A DNA stretch of 64,000 nucleotides from Kitasatospora viridis. GTDB taxonomy: Bacteria; Actinomycetota; Actinomycetes; Streptomycetales; Streptomycetaceae. Made by a program: the position numbers and the translations under genes. The stretch covers positions 124,001 through 188,000 of the forward strand of contig NZ_VIWT01000004.1 of assembly GCF_007829815.1 (NCBI RefSeq), given 5' to 3'. Under the pieces are notes generated by a model. It was not told the origin of the DNA. It saw only the letters and a list, made by a program, of their open reading frames with translations, and ran no database searches. Below are positions 8,765 to 17,221 of this stretch, piece by piece. How positions within the stretch are numbered: the first letter of the stretch is position 1; the number at the start of each line of letters is the position of its first letter.

Positions 8765-8828
8765 TCCCCGGAACCGCCGTTGTCCTCGCAAGCGCCGCAG
8801 TCCCCCAAATCGCCGTAGTCCCCGCAAC
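8757..8828 (+). repeat. four imperfect 18-base tandem repeats between binding-protein and permease genes
   Basis: Units start at 8757, 8775, 8793 and 8811, each beginning CGCCG followed by a GTCC-rich block and ending in an A-rich tail. The first unit overlaps the last codons and stop of the binding-protein gene. The 18-base period equals six codons. The array occupies nearly the whole gap before the first permease gene. Confidence 0.75.
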
Positions 8829-8843
8829 ATTGAGGAAGCCGGT

Positions 8844-9740
8844 ATGGCAAGCCCGTCAGCCCGTGCCCAGCGGCGAACCGCCGCACTGCTCCTGGCACCC
8901 TTCTCCGTGCTCTTCGCCGCCGTCACCCTGGCCCCGCTGGGCTACGCCGGCTGGATGAGCCTGTTCACCACCCGCACCTCCGGACTCGGCTTCGGCGGCA
9001 CCAGGCAGGTCTTCACCGGCCTGGCCAACTACGCGAACGCGCTGTCCGACCCGGCGTTCCGCGACGGGTTCGTCACCATCGCGGTGTACGCCGCGGTCTA
9101 CGTCCCGGTGATGATCGGCGGCGCGCTCGCGCTCGCCCTGCTGCTCGACTCGGCCCTGGTCAAGGCCCGCTCGTTCTTCCAACTCGCCCTGTTCCTGCCG
9201 CACGCGGTGCCCGGCCTGATCGCGGCACTGATCTGGGTATACCTCTACACGCCGGGGCTGAGCCCGGTCGTCGACCTGCTCAACTCCCTCGACCTGCACG
9301 TCAGTTTCCTCTCGGCGGACAACGCGGTGTTCTCCGCGGCGAACATCGCCCTGTGGGAGTGGATGGGCTACAACATGGTGATCTTCTACGCCGCGCTCCA
9401 GGCCGTGCCGGGCGAGACCTTGGACGCGGCCCGCATCGACGGCGCCGGGGGTCTGCGCACCGCCCTGTCGATCAAGCTGCCGATGATCCGGCCCGCGGTC
9501 GCCCTGGCCGTGCTGTTCACCGTCATCGGATCGGTGCAGCTGTTCACCGAGCCGAAGGTCATCTACAGCGCCTCCAGCGCCATCGGCAGCAGTTGGACGC
9601 CCAATCTGTACGTCCAGACCGCCGCCTTCACCCGCAACGACTTCGGCCTGGCGGCGGCCGCCTCGCTGCTGATCGCACTGTTCGCCGCGGTGCTCTCCTT
9701 CCTCGTCACCCGTATCTCGCGCAGCAGGAGCCAGTCGTGA
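8844..9740 (+). CDS. ABC sugar transporter permease, MalF-like
   Basis: 298 residues with about six transmembrane segments. The EAA-type cytoplasmic loop is visible as ETLDAARIDGAGGLRTALSIKLPMI, where the A-x-x-D-G-A-G core contacts the ATPase. TAPFSVLF-like N-terminal helix and the final LLIALFAAVLSFLVTRI helix frame the domain. AGGAAG lies seven bases before the ATG at 8844. It forms the heterodimeric channel with the next gene, whose start overlaps this stop by four bases. It is part of the importer whose binding protein lies upstream. Confidence 0.9.
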   Translation: MASPSARAQRRTAALLLAPFSVLFAAVTLAPLGYAGWMSLFTTRTSGLGFGGTRQVFTGLANYANALSDPAFRDGFVTIAVYAAVYVPVMIGGALALALLLDSALVKARSFFQLALFLPHAVPGLIAALIWVYLYTPGLSPVVDLLNSLDLHVSFLSADNAVFSAANIALWEWMGYNMVIFYAALQAVPGETLDAARIDGAGGLRTALSIKLPMIRPAVALAVLFTVIGSVQLFTEPKVIYSASSAIGSSWTPNLYVQTAAFTRNDFGLAAAASLLIALFAAVLSFLVTRISRSRSQS

Positions 9741-10630
9741 CCGAACCCGCGACGCTCGGTCGCCGCCCCCGCTCCCGGCAGCGGGCCTCCGCCCTGCTGT
9801 CCAGGACCGGCGTGACCGCGATGCTCGGCCTGGCCGCCCTCTACACGCTGCTGCCGCTGCTCTGGCTGGTGCTGTCCGCCACGAAGAGCCGTCAGGACCT
9901 GTTCGCCACCAACGGCTTCGCGCCGGGCCGGCACTTCGCGCTGCTCGACAACCTGGGCCACCTCTTCCAGGTCGACGACGGCATCTACCTGCGCTGGCTG
10001 CTCAACACCGTGCTCTACGCCGGCCTCGGCGCGCTGCTCGCCACCGCGTTCAGCGTGGCCGCCGGGTACGCCTTCGACAAGCTGGCGTTCCCCGGGAAGG
10101 AGCGGGTCTTCGGACTGGTGCTGCTGGGCGTGATGGTGCCGGGCACCGCGCTGGCGATCCCGCTGTACCTGATCGCGGCCCAGGTCGGACTGGTGAACAC
10201 CTTCTGGGGCGTCTTCCTGCCCGGCCTGGTCTACCCGTTCGGCGTCTACCTGGCACGGGTGTTCAGCGCCTCCTACGTGCCCGACGAGGTGCTGGAGGCC
10301 GCCCGGATGGACGGGGCCGGCGAGATCCGGACCTTCTGCCGGATCGCCTTCCCGATGCTCACGCCCGCCTTCGTGACCATCTTCCTCTTCCAGTTCACCC
10401 AGATCTGGAACAGCTTCTTCCTCCCCCTGGTGATGCTCTCCGACCAGCGCCTCTTCCCCGTCAACCTCGGCCTGTACGAGTGGTACTCGTCCGCCCTCTC
10501 GCAGGGGCACCCGCAGGACTACCTGCTGGCGATCGTGGGATCGCTGGTGTCCGTCGCCCCGCTGGTCGTCCTCTTCCTGATGCTCCAACGGTTCTGGAAG
10601 TCCGGCCTGACCGCCGGCGCCGTCAAGTAG
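9737..10630 (+). CDS. ABC sugar transporter permease, MalG-like
   Basis: 297 residues from the GTG at 9737, chosen because GTGA overlaps the stop of the preceding permease. Six hydrophobic segments are visible, starting MLGLAALYTLLPLLWLVLSA. The EAA loop reads EVLEAARMDGAGEIRTFCRIAFPML. The protein is the second half of the sugar channel. Translational coupling to the first permease fits the need for equal amounts. The substrate is set by the upstream binding protein and is not known. Confidence 0.9.
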   Translation: MTEPATLGRRPRSRQRASALLSRTGVTAMLGLAALYTLLPLLWLVLSATKSRQDLFATNGFAPGRHFALLDNLGHLFQVDDGIYLRWLLNTVLYAGLGALLATAFSVAAGYAFDKLAFPGKERVFGLVLLGVMVPGTALAIPLYLIAAQVGLVNTFWGVFLPGLVYPFGVYLARVFSASYVPDEVLEAARMDGAGEIRTFCRIAFPMLTPAFVTIFLFQFTQIWNSFFLPLVMLSDQRLFPVNLGLYEWYSSALSQGHPQDYLLAIVGSLVSVAPLVVLFLMLQRFWKSGLTAGAVK

Positions 10631-10639
10631 GCCACTGCC

Positions 10640-11671
10640 ATGAGGATTTCCATGCCCACCACCCCGCTCCGCCCACGCGCCCTGTTCGCCATGGGCCGCT
10701 CGCACCGCGACGCGCTCTTCCCGCCCGAGGCGGTGCGGCGGCTGTCGCTCAGCTGCGAGATCGATCCGGAGCTCCTCGTCGAGGACTTCGCCCAGGTGCC
10801 GGGGCTAGCGGGCCTCGATGATGTCGAGTTGCTGATCACGTCCTGGGGATGTCCACCATTGGACGCCGCTGTACTGGCCCGGATGCCGCGACTCAAGGCC
10901 GTCGTGCATGCCGCCGGCAGCGTCAAGCACCATGTCACACAGGCCTGTTGGGACCGTGGCCTGCTGGTGTCCACGGCGGCGGCGGCCAACGCCGTGCCCG
11001 TCGCCGAGTACACCGTCGCCGCCGTCCTGTTCGCCAACAAGCGGGTGCTGGAGATCGCCGGGCACTACCGCGAGCACCACGCGGTCGAGGACTGGACGCT
11101 GCGGTTCCCCGGCTTCGGCAACCACCGCCGGACGGTCGGACTGGTGGGCGCCTCCCTGGTCGGGCGCAAGGTGCTGGAGCTGCTCCGGCCCTTCGACTTC
11201 GAGCTCCTGCTGGCCGATCCGCTCCTGGACCACGCCACCGCCCGCGCGCTCGGCGCCCGACTCGTCGAGCTCGACGAGCTGCTCGCCGGCTGCGACGTCG
11301 TCTCGCTGCACGCCCCCGCGCTGCCCGAGACCCACCACCTGCTGGACGCCCGCAGGCTCGCGCTGCTGCCGGACGGCGCCACCCTGGTGAACACCGCGCG
11401 CGGCTCCCTGGTCGACCAACACGCCCTCACCGCCGAGGTCTCGTCCGGACGCATCCACGCCGTCCTCGACGTGACCGAGCCCGAAGTGCTGCCCGCGACC
11501 TCGCCGTTGTACACACTGCCGAACGTGCTGCTCACCCCGCACATCGCCGGCTCGCTCGGCGGCGAACTCCGGCGGATCACCATCAGCGCCATCGAGGAGG
11601 TCGAACGGTACTGCGCGGGCTCGGAGTTCGCCCATCCCGTGACCCGCGCCGCACTGGCCGTCTCGGCCTGA
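10640..11671 (+). CDS. D-2-hydroxyacid dehydrogenase family protein
   Basis: 343 residues starting nine bases after the permease gene. The nucleotide-binding domain has GLVGASLVGRKVLELL, a slightly altered G-x-G-x-x-G. The family catalytic triad is present: Arg in VNTARGSLVD, Glu in VTEPEVLP and His in LTPHIAGS. Such enzymes reduce 2-keto acids or oxidise D-2-hydroxy acids with NAD(P). In this operon it probably acts on a sugar-derived keto or hydroxy acid. The N-terminal catalytic domain (about residues 1-100) contains VLARMPRLKAVVHAAGSVKHHV, the usual substrate-binding segment. Confidence 0.85.
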   Translation: MRISMPTTPLRPRALFAMGRSHRDALFPPEAVRRLSLSCEIDPELLVEDFAQVPGLAGLDDVELLITSWGCPPLDAAVLARMPRLKAVVHAAGSVKHHVTQACWDRGLLVSTAAAANAVPVAEYTVAAVLFANKRVLEIAGHYREHHAVEDWTLRFPGFGNHRRTVGLVGASLVGRKVLELLRPFDFELLLADPLLDHATARALGARLVELDELLAGCDVVSLHAPALPETHHLLDARRLALLPDGATLVNTARGSLVDQHALTAEVSSGRIHAVLDVTEPEVLPATSPLYTLPNVLLTPHIAGSLGGELRRITISAIEEVERYCAGSEFAHPVTRAALAVSA

Positions 11672-11701
11672 GAGCGCCTCGCAGCCAGCTAAGGAGTGCC
11701 C

Positions 11702-12373
11702 GTGCCCCCGCCCGGCCGACTGTCGGACGTCCTCCTCTACACCCGCACCACCGCCTACCGCCACGACTCCATCCCCGCCGGGATCGCCGCGATCCGCGAA
11801 CTCGGCCAGGCGCACGACTTCGCCGTGGAGGCCACGGAGGATCCCGCGGTCTTCACCGACGCCTCCCTCGCGGGCCGCAGCGCGGTGGTCTTCCTCTCCA
11901 CCAGCGGGACCGTGCTCACCACGAACGGCCGTTCTGCACTGCGTAGTTGGGTCGCGGCGGGCGGCGGCTTCGTGGGCGTCCACTCCGCCGCGTGCACCGA
12001 GTACAGCTGGCCGTACTACGGCGAACTGCTCGGCGCGCGCTTCGCCGGCCACCCCGCCTTCCAGCGGGCCACCGTACGGGTGGCGGACGCCGACCACCCC
12101 GCCACCGCCCACCTGCCGCCGCACTGGGACTGGCACGACGAGTGGTACGACTTCCGCAGCAACCCGCGCCCCCGCGTCCGCGTGCTCGCCACCGTCGACG
12201 AGACCGGCTACCAGGGCGGTGGCATGGGCGCGGACCACCCCGTGGCCTGGTGCCGGGAAGCCGGCGCCGGCCGCTCCTTCTACACCGCGCTGGGCCACGC
12301 CGCCGAGGCGTACCAGGCCAACGCCTTCCGCGAGCACCTGCTGGGCGGCCTGCGCTGGGCAGCCCGCGCGTAG
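11702..12373 (+). CDS. ThuA domain protein
   Basis: 223 residues. The GTG at 11702 is preferred over the one at 11696 because AAGGAG ends at 11696 and gives proper spacing. The ThuA glutamine-amidotransferase-like fold is recognised from LLYTRTTAYRHDSIPAGI, VVFLSTSGTVL, the nucleophile-elbow region GGGFVGVHSAACTEY, and WHDEWYDFR. The end has HPVAWCREAGAGRSFYTALGH, the most conserved ThuA phrase. ThuA and ThuB proteins act in trehalose and related disaccharide use through 3-keto sugars. Its place beside a Gfo/Idh/MocA oxidoreductase supports keto-sugar chemistry here. Confidence 0.88.
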   Translation: MPPPGRLSDVLLYTRTTAYRHDSIPAGIAAIRELGQAHDFAVEATEDPAVFTDASLAGRSAVVFLSTSGTVLTTNGRSALRSWVAAGGGFVGVHSAACTEYSWPYYGELLGARFAGHPAFQRATVRVADADHPATAHLPPHWDWHDEWYDFRSNPRPRVRVLATVDETGYQGGGMGADHPVAWCREAGAGRSFYTALGHAAEAYQANAFREHLLGGLRWAARA

Positions 12374-12438
12374 CGCAGCGCAGTTCGAGCTCAGTACCCG
12401 TGAAGACCCGACCCCGACTCCGAGGAGAGAAGCACCGT

Positions 12439-13590
12439 ATGTCCCGCAAGGTGATCGGCATCGTGATGAACGGTGTCACCGGACGCATGGGCTACCGCCA
12501 GCACCTGGTCCGCTCCATCCTGGCCATCCGCGAACAAGGCGGACTGCCGCTCGCCGACGGCCGCACCCTGTGGCCCGAACCCATCCTCGTCGGCCGCAAC
12601 GCCCACAAGCTCAAGGAGATCGCCGAGCAGCACGGCCTGGAGCACTGGACCACCTCGCTGGACGAGGCGCTGGCCCACCCCCTCGCCGAGATCTACTTCG
12701 ACGCCCAGGTCACCACCGCCCGCGAGCACGCCATCCGCGCCGCCATCGCCGCCGGCAAGCACGTCTACACCGAGAAGCCCACCGCCGAAACCCTGGACTC
12801 CGCCCTGGAGTTGGCGCGGCTGGCGCGCGATGCCGGGGTGTGCAACGGCGCGGTGCAGGACAAGCTGTTCCTGCCCGGCCTGCTCAAGCTCAAGCGCCTG
12901 GTCGACAGCGGCTTCTTCGGCCGGATCCTGTCCGTGCGCGGCGAGTTCGGCTACTGGGTCTTCGAAGGCGACTGGCAGGCCGCCCAGCGCCCCTCCTGGA
13001 ACTACCGCACCCAGGACGGCGGCGGCATGATCCTGGACATGTTCCCGCACTGGCGCTACGTGCTGGACAACCTCATCGCCCCCGTACAGTCGGTCTACGC
13101 CCACACCGCCACCCACATCCCCGAACGCGTCGACGAGCAGGGCCGCACCTACCCCGCCACCGCCGACGACGCCGCCTACGGCATCTTCGAGCTGGCGGGC
13201 GGTGTCACCGCGCAGATCAACTCCTCCTGGGCCGTACGCGTGGACCGCGACGAACTCGTCGAGTTCCAGATCGACGGCACCCACGGCAGCGCCGTCGCCG
13301 GCCTGCGCAACTGCCGCTTCCAGCACCGCGCCGCCACCCCCAAACCCGTCTGGAACCCCGACCTGCCGGCGACCGAGTCGTTCCGCTCGCAGTGGCAGCA
13401 GGTGCCGGACAACGGCGAGTTCGACAACGGCTTCAAGGTGCAGTGGGAACTCTTCCTGCACCACGTCGCCAGTGGCACCGCCTACCACTGGGACCTGCTC
13501 GAAGGCGCCAAGGGCGTCCAACTCGCCGAACTCGGCCTGCGCTCCGCCGCCGAAGGCCGCCGCCTCGACGTCCCGGAGCTGACCCTGTGA
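12439..13590 (+). CDS. Gfo/Idh/MocA family sugar oxidoreductase
   Basis: 383 residues from the ATG at 12439 with GAGGAGAGAAG upstream. The N terminus VIGIVMNGVTGRMGYRQHL is a Rossmann fold that is variant at its glycine motif. The signature HVYTEKPTAETLDSALELA holds the conserved Lys of the EKP motif. The C-terminal part (GGGMILDMFPHWRYVLDNL) carries the usual D..pHw substrate-site motif. The family oxidises or reduces sugars at ring carbons with NAD(P). Together with ThuA this suggests a 3-keto-glycoside step. The stop overlaps the next start by four bases. Confidence 0.88.
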   Translation: MSRKVIGIVMNGVTGRMGYRQHLVRSILAIREQGGLPLADGRTLWPEPILVGRNAHKLKEIAEQHGLEHWTTSLDEALAHPLAEIYFDAQVTTAREHAIRAAIAAGKHVYTEKPTAETLDSALELARLARDAGVCNGAVQDKLFLPGLLKLKRLVDSGFFGRILSVRGEFGYWVFEGDWQAAQRPSWNYRTQDGGGMILDMFPHWRYVLDNLIAPVQSVYAHTATHIPERVDEQGRTYPATADDAAYGIFELAGGVTAQINSSWAVRVDRDELVEFQIDGTHGSAVAGLRNCRFQHRAATPKPVWNPDLPATESFRSQWQQVPDNGEFDNGFKVQWELFLHHVASGTAYHWDLLEGAKGVQLAELGLRSAAEGRRLDVPELTL

Positions 13591-14669
13591 CCACCCCAAC
13601 CAGCCGTACGGTCTTCGCCGCAGCCCACGTCGTCGCCGACCCCCAGCGCGACAACACCCCCGGCACACCCGCCGCCCTCGACTGGGACACCACCCTCGCC
13701 TTCCGCCACCACCTGTGGTCCCTCGGCCTCGGCGTCGCCGACGCCATGGACACCGCCCAACGCGGCATGGGCCTGGACTGGCCCACCACCCGCGAACTCA
13801 TCACCCGCACCGGCACCGAAGCCAAAGCCACAGGCGGACGCCTCGCCTGCGGCACCGGAACCGACCAACTCGACACACCAGAGCCATCGTTGAAGCAGAT
13901 CCTCGCCGCCTACGAGGAGCAGCTGGAAGTCGTCGAATCGGCCGGTGCGCAGCCGATCCTGATGGCCAGCCGCGCGCTCGCCGCCACCGCCCAGAGCCCC
14001 GACGACTACCTGCACGTCTACGGCGAGCTGATCCGCCAGGCCCGACGGCCCGTCATCCTGCACTGGCTCGGCGAGATGTTCGACCCCGCGCTGGCCGGCT
14101 ACTGGGGCTCCACGGACTTGGACAAGGCCACCGCCACTGTGCTCGCCCTGATCAACGCGCACCCCAAGCTCATCGACGGCATCAAGATCTCCCTGCTCGA
14201 CGCCGACCGCGAGATCGCCCTGCGCCGCGCCCTACCCGAAGGCGTCAAGCTCTACACCGGCGACGACTTCCACTACCCGCAGCTCATCCGCGGCGACGAA
14301 CACGGCCACAGCCACGCCCTGTTGGGCATCTTCGACCCCATCGCCGCAACCGCTGCCGCAGCCCTGCACGCACTCGACGCCGGCGACCCGGACCGCTACA
14401 ACGCGCTCCTCGCCCCCACCGTCCCCCTGGCCCGCCACCTCTTCGCCGCGCCGACCTACCACTACAAGACCGGCATCGTCTTCCTCGCCTGGCTGGCAGG
14501 CCATCAGGACCACTTCACCATGGTGGCCGGCGCGCAGAACGGTCGCTCCGTGCCGCACCTGACCGAGCTGTTCCGCCTCGCCGAACAAGCCGGAGCACTG
14601 CCCGACCCCGACCTCGCCGCCCACCGCATGCGCCACTACCTGACCGTCGCAGCAGGGGTGACGACATGA
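13587..14669 (+). CDS. DUF993 dihydrodipicolinate-synthase-like protein
   Basis: 360 residues from the GTG at 13587, which overlaps the previous stop. It resembles the DUF993 branch of the class I aldolase (DapA/NAL) superfamily: LGVADAMDTAQRGMGLDW, PILMASRALAATAQSPDDY, HWLGEMFDPALAGYWG, DGIKISLLDADREIALRRALP and YTGDDFHYPQLI. The Lys in DGIKIS is in the position expected for the Schiff-base lysine. The likely reaction is a retro-aldol or lyase step on an oxidised sugar. The family is routinely found beside Gfo/Idh/MocA and TIM-barrel isomerase genes in actinobacteria, exactly as here. No substrate is established. Confidence 0.8.
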   Translation: MTTPTSRTVFAAAHVVADPQRDNTPGTPAALDWDTTLAFRHHLWSLGLGVADAMDTAQRGMGLDWPTTRELITRTGTEAKATGGRLACGTGTDQLDTPEPSLKQILAAYEEQLEVVESAGAQPILMASRALAATAQSPDDYLHVYGELIRQARRPVILHWLGEMFDPALAGYWGSTDLDKATATVLALINAHPKLIDGIKISLLDADREIALRRALPEGVKLYTGDDFHYPQLIRGDEHGHSHALLGIFDPIAATAAAALHALDAGDPDRYNALLAPTVPLARHLFAAPTYHYKTGIVFLAWLAGHQDHFTMVAGAQNGRSVPHLTELFRLAEQAGALPDPDLAAHRMRHYLTVAAGVTT

Positions 14670-15493
14670 ACCGCCTGTCCCTCAACCAGATCACCACCAA
14701 GAACTGGACCCTCCCCCAGGCCGTCCAAGGCTGCGTGAACGCCGGGATCCCGGCCATCGGCCTGTGGCGCGACAAGGTCGCCGAAACCGGCCTGGCCGAA
14801 TCGGCCCGCCTCGTCCGCGACGCCGGACTGACCGTCAGCAGCCTGTGCCGCGGCGGATTCCTCACCACCCCCGGCCCCGAAGGCCACCGCACCGCCCTCG
14901 CCGAAAACCTGCGCGCCCTCGAAGAAGCCGCCGAACTCGGCACCGACACCCTCGTCATGGTCGTCGGCGGCCTCCCCGACGGCAGCCGGGACCTCACCGC
15001 CGCCCGCACCCGAGTCGCCGACCTACTCGCCGAACTCGCACCCCACGCCCAGGACTTCGGCGTCCGCCTGGCGATCGAGCCGCTCCACCCGATGTTCTGC
15101 GCCGACCGGGCGGTGGTCTCCACCCTCGCCCAAGCCCTCGACCTCGCCGAACAGTTCCCCACCGAACAGGTCGGCGTGGTCGTGGACAGCTACCACACCT
15201 GGTGGGACCCCCAGTTGGCACAGCAGATCGCCCGCGCCGCCGACCGCATCGCCGCCTACCAGGTCTGCGACTGGACCCTCCCCCTCCCCGCCGACGCCCT
15301 CCTCGGCCGCGGCCACGTCGGCGACGGCCACATCGACTTCCGCACCCTCACCCACCACCTCACCACCGCCGGCTACACCGGCTGGATCGAAGTCGAGATC
15401 TTCAACGAGCAGATCTGGAACACCCCCGGCGAACAAACCCTCCGCACCATGATCGAACGCCACCACACCCACGTGGTCGGCAGCGACCGGTGA
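14666..15493 (+). CDS. sugar phosphate isomerase/epimerase, xylose-isomerase-like TIM barrel
   Basis: 275 residues; ATGA overlap with the preceding stop. AP endonuclease 2-type TIM-barrel features are LSLNQITTKNWTLPQAVQGC, GLTVSSLCRGGFL, VMVVGGLPDGSRD, GVRLAIEPLHPMFCADRAVVST, VGVVVDSYHTWWD, HVGDGHIDFRTLT and GWIEVEIFNE. The Glu, Asp-His and Glu in these strands are the usual divalent-metal ligands. The family includes inosose isomerases, hydroxypyruvate isomerases and 3-keto-sugar epimerases. Its tight coupling to the DUF993 and oxidoreductase genes suggests that it acts in the same catabolic sequence. Confidence 0.88.
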   Translation: MNRLSLNQITTKNWTLPQAVQGCVNAGIPAIGLWRDKVAETGLAESARLVRDAGLTVSSLCRGGFLTTPGPEGHRTALAENLRALEEAAELGTDTLVMVVGGLPDGSRDLTAARTRVADLLAELAPHAQDFGVRLAIEPLHPMFCADRAVVSTLAQALDLAEQFPTEQVGVVVDSYHTWWDPQLAQQIARAADRIAAYQVCDWTLPLPADALLGRGHVGDGHIDFRTLTHHLTTAGYTGWIEVEIFNEQIWNTPGEQTLRTMIERHHTHVVGSDR

Positions 15494-16038
15494 GCGAGAT
15501 TCCGTACGGCTTCGACGTCGCCAAGCTCCGTGCGGCGAGGGCCGCTTGTGGTGCTCCGGTGTCCTGGATCGCCGATCGGTCCGGCCTGTCCCGGCGGGCG
15601 ATCGGCCTCTACCTCGCCGGGCGCGCCCCTCGTCCCAGCGCCCTGCCATTCCTGGCGGCCGCGCTCGGCGTCGCACCGGCGGACCTGTGCACGGTCGGGT
15701 CCGTCCGCCTGGTGCACCTGCGGGTGTGGTCCGGGCGGAACCAGGTCGCGATGGCGCAGGCCCTGGGCCTGTCCGGGGAGACGTACCTGCGGGTGGAGAC
15801 CACCGGACGGCTGCCCCGGTCCGCCGAGGCCCGCTTCGAGTCCGAGCCGGGCGGCCGGGTGCCGTGGGAGGCGTGGGCCGCCCCGGTGTACGGGGTCACG
15901 CCGCACCGGCTGCTCGCCGCCACCGAGGCGACCCGGGACCACTGGTCGATGCTGCGCACCGAGTGGTGGTCCCGGGTCCAGGAGCGCGAACCCGAGTGGG
16001 GCGAGCGGCTGGAGCGGATGTTCGGCGCCCCGTGCTGA
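15490..16038 (+). CDS. XRE-type DNA-binding protein
   Basis: 182 residues from the GTG at 15490, which overlaps the isomerase stop. Residues 10-60 fit a Cro/C1-type helix-turn-helix (APVSWIADRSGLSRRAIGLYLAGRAPRP, followed by AAALGV). A second weaker copy follows at about 75-130 (GRNQVAMAQALGLSGETYLRVETTGRLP). No sensing domain is obvious in the C terminus, which is Trp- and Glu-rich. As the last gene of the catabolic operon it may give feedback control separate from the DeoR/LacI-type regulator. The target is unknown. Confidence 0.75.
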   Translation: MSEIPYGFDVAKLRAARAACGAPVSWIADRSGLSRRAIGLYLAGRAPRPSALPFLAAALGVAPADLCTVGSVRLVHLRVWSGRNQVAMAQALGLSGETYLRVETTGRLPRSAEARFESEPGGRVPWEAWAAPVYGVTPHRLLAATEATRDHWSMLRTEWWSRVQEREPEWGERLERMFGAPC

Positions 16039-16080
16039 GCGGGGCACTGCCGGCGCGCAGGGCGGGATCCCGGTGGCCGC

Positions 16081-16092
16081 TATGCTCCACGT
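16081..16092 (+). promoter_or_regulatory. -10 element for a likely leaderless transcript
   Basis: TATGCT at 16081-16086 is a good -10 box. It sits seven bases upstream of the GTG at 16093, so transcription should begin at or next to the start codon. There is no ribosome binding site before that GTG, which fits a leaderless mRNA. Confidence 0.5.
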
Positions 16093-16707
16093 GTGACGAG
16101 CAATGATCCCGAGCAGGGCGTGTCGGCCTCCCACCGGGCGCTGGTCCGCCGGGGGTTCGCCCTGGAGTACGCCACGTTGGGCTGGAACGTCGTGGGCATC
16201 GTGGTGCTGGCGGTGGCCGCGATCGCGGCCCGGTCGGTGGCGCTGGCCGGGTTCGGGCTGGACTCGCTGATCGAGATCGGTGCGTCGACCGTGGTGATCT
16301 GGGAGCTGTCAGGCACCGGCGAGGCCCGCCAGCGGCGGGCGCTGCGGCTGATCGGCGTCGGCTTCGGCCTGCTCGCGCTCTACCTGCTCGCGCAGTCCGC
16401 CGTGGTGCTGGCCACCGGGTTTCATCCGCACCACTCCCCGCTGGGCATCGGGTGGACGGCGGTGACCGCGGGGGTGATGTTCGCGCTCGCGGCGGGCAAG
16501 GCCAGGACGGGTGCCGCGCTGGACAACCCGGTGCTCAGGACCGAGGGCCGGGTGACGCTCGTCGACGGGCTGCTGGCGGTGGCCGTCCTGATCGGCCTGG
16601 TCCTCAACAGCGCGCTCGGCTGGTGGTGGGCGGACCCGGTGGCCTCCCTGGTGCTCGTCCTCTACGCGGTGCGCGAGGTCCGGGAGATCTTCTCCGGGGC
16701 GCACTGA
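16093..16707 (+). CDS. cation-efflux-like membrane protein
   Basis: 204 residues, nearly all membrane: about six helices, including AALVRRGFALEYATLGWNV and the segment VALAGFGLDSLIEIGAST. The latter matches the D-S-x-x-E metal-site motif of cation diffusion facilitators (usually HxxxD). A second motif pair appears in LVDGLLAVAVLIG and WWADPVASLVLVLYA, as in CDF helix V/VI. The cytoplasmic C-terminal domain usual in CDF proteins is absent. It is probably a short CDF-like metal transporter. It sits at the edge of an arsenic island, so a metal-stress role is plausible. Confidence 0.72.
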   Translation: MTSNDPEQGVSASHRALVRRGFALEYATLGWNVVGIVVLAVAAIAARSVALAGFGLDSLIEIGASTVVIWELSGTGEARQRRALRLIGVGFGLLALYLLAQSAVVLATGFHPHHSPLGIGWTAVTAGVMFALAAGKARTGAALDNPVLRTEGRVTLVDGLLAVAVLIGLVLNSALGWWWADPVASLVLVLYAVREVREIFSGAH

Positions 16708-16714
16708 CTCCCCG

Positions 16715-17137
16715 TCAGCTCTCCAGCTGCCTGGCGTCGATCTCGGCGATCAGGCCCTCGATCAGCGTCCTGATCTCGTCGCGGATCGGACGGACGGCGG
16801 CGACGCCCTGGCCGGCCGGGTCGTCGAGCTGCCAATCCAGGTACGTCTTGCCGGGGAAGAACGGGCAGGCGTCGCCGCACCCCATGGTGATCACGTAGTC
16901 GGAGGCCTGGACGGCCTCGGTGGTGAGGACCTTCGGCGTCTGGTCCTTGATGTCGATGCCCAGCTCGGCCATGGCCTCGACGGCGGCCGGGTTGACCCGG
17001 TCACCCGGCAGCGAGCCGGCGGAGCGCACCTCGACGCGGTCGCCGGCCAGTCGGCGCAGGAAGCCGGCGGCCATCTGCGAGCGGCCGGCGTTGTGGATGC
17101 AGACGAAGAGCACGGAGGCGATCGGGGCGCTAGTCAT
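16715..17137 (-). CDS. arsC: arsenate reductase, low-molecular-weight phosphatase type
   Basis: 140 residues from the ATG at 17137 (MTSAPIASVLF); residues upstream in the open frame are low complexity. The P-loop VCIHNAGRSQMAAGF is the C-x5-R active site of the LMW-PTP class of arsenate reductases, with Cys13 as nucleophile. Cysteines in MGCGDACPFF are placed to relay electrons to thioredoxin or mycothiol. ASDYVITMG, followed by YLDWQLDDPAG, is typical of the family. It reduces As(V) to As(III). It is divergent from the arsR gene at 17222 and shares its control region. Confidence 0.92.
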   Translation of the reverse strand: MTSAPIASVLFVCIHNAGRSQMAAGFLRRLAGDRVEVRSAGSLPGDRVNPAAVEAMAELGIDIKDQTPKVLTTEAVQASDYVITMGCGDACPFFPGKTYLDWQLDDPAGQGVAAVRPIRDEIRTLIEGLIAEIDARQLES

Positions 17138-17221
17138 GGGGGGCGGGGTCCCTTCGGGGCGCGAGTTGCCGGGGCGGAGGGGGCTCGCCAAGCGGGCCCG
17201 ACACCGGTAACGTATCAGCGC

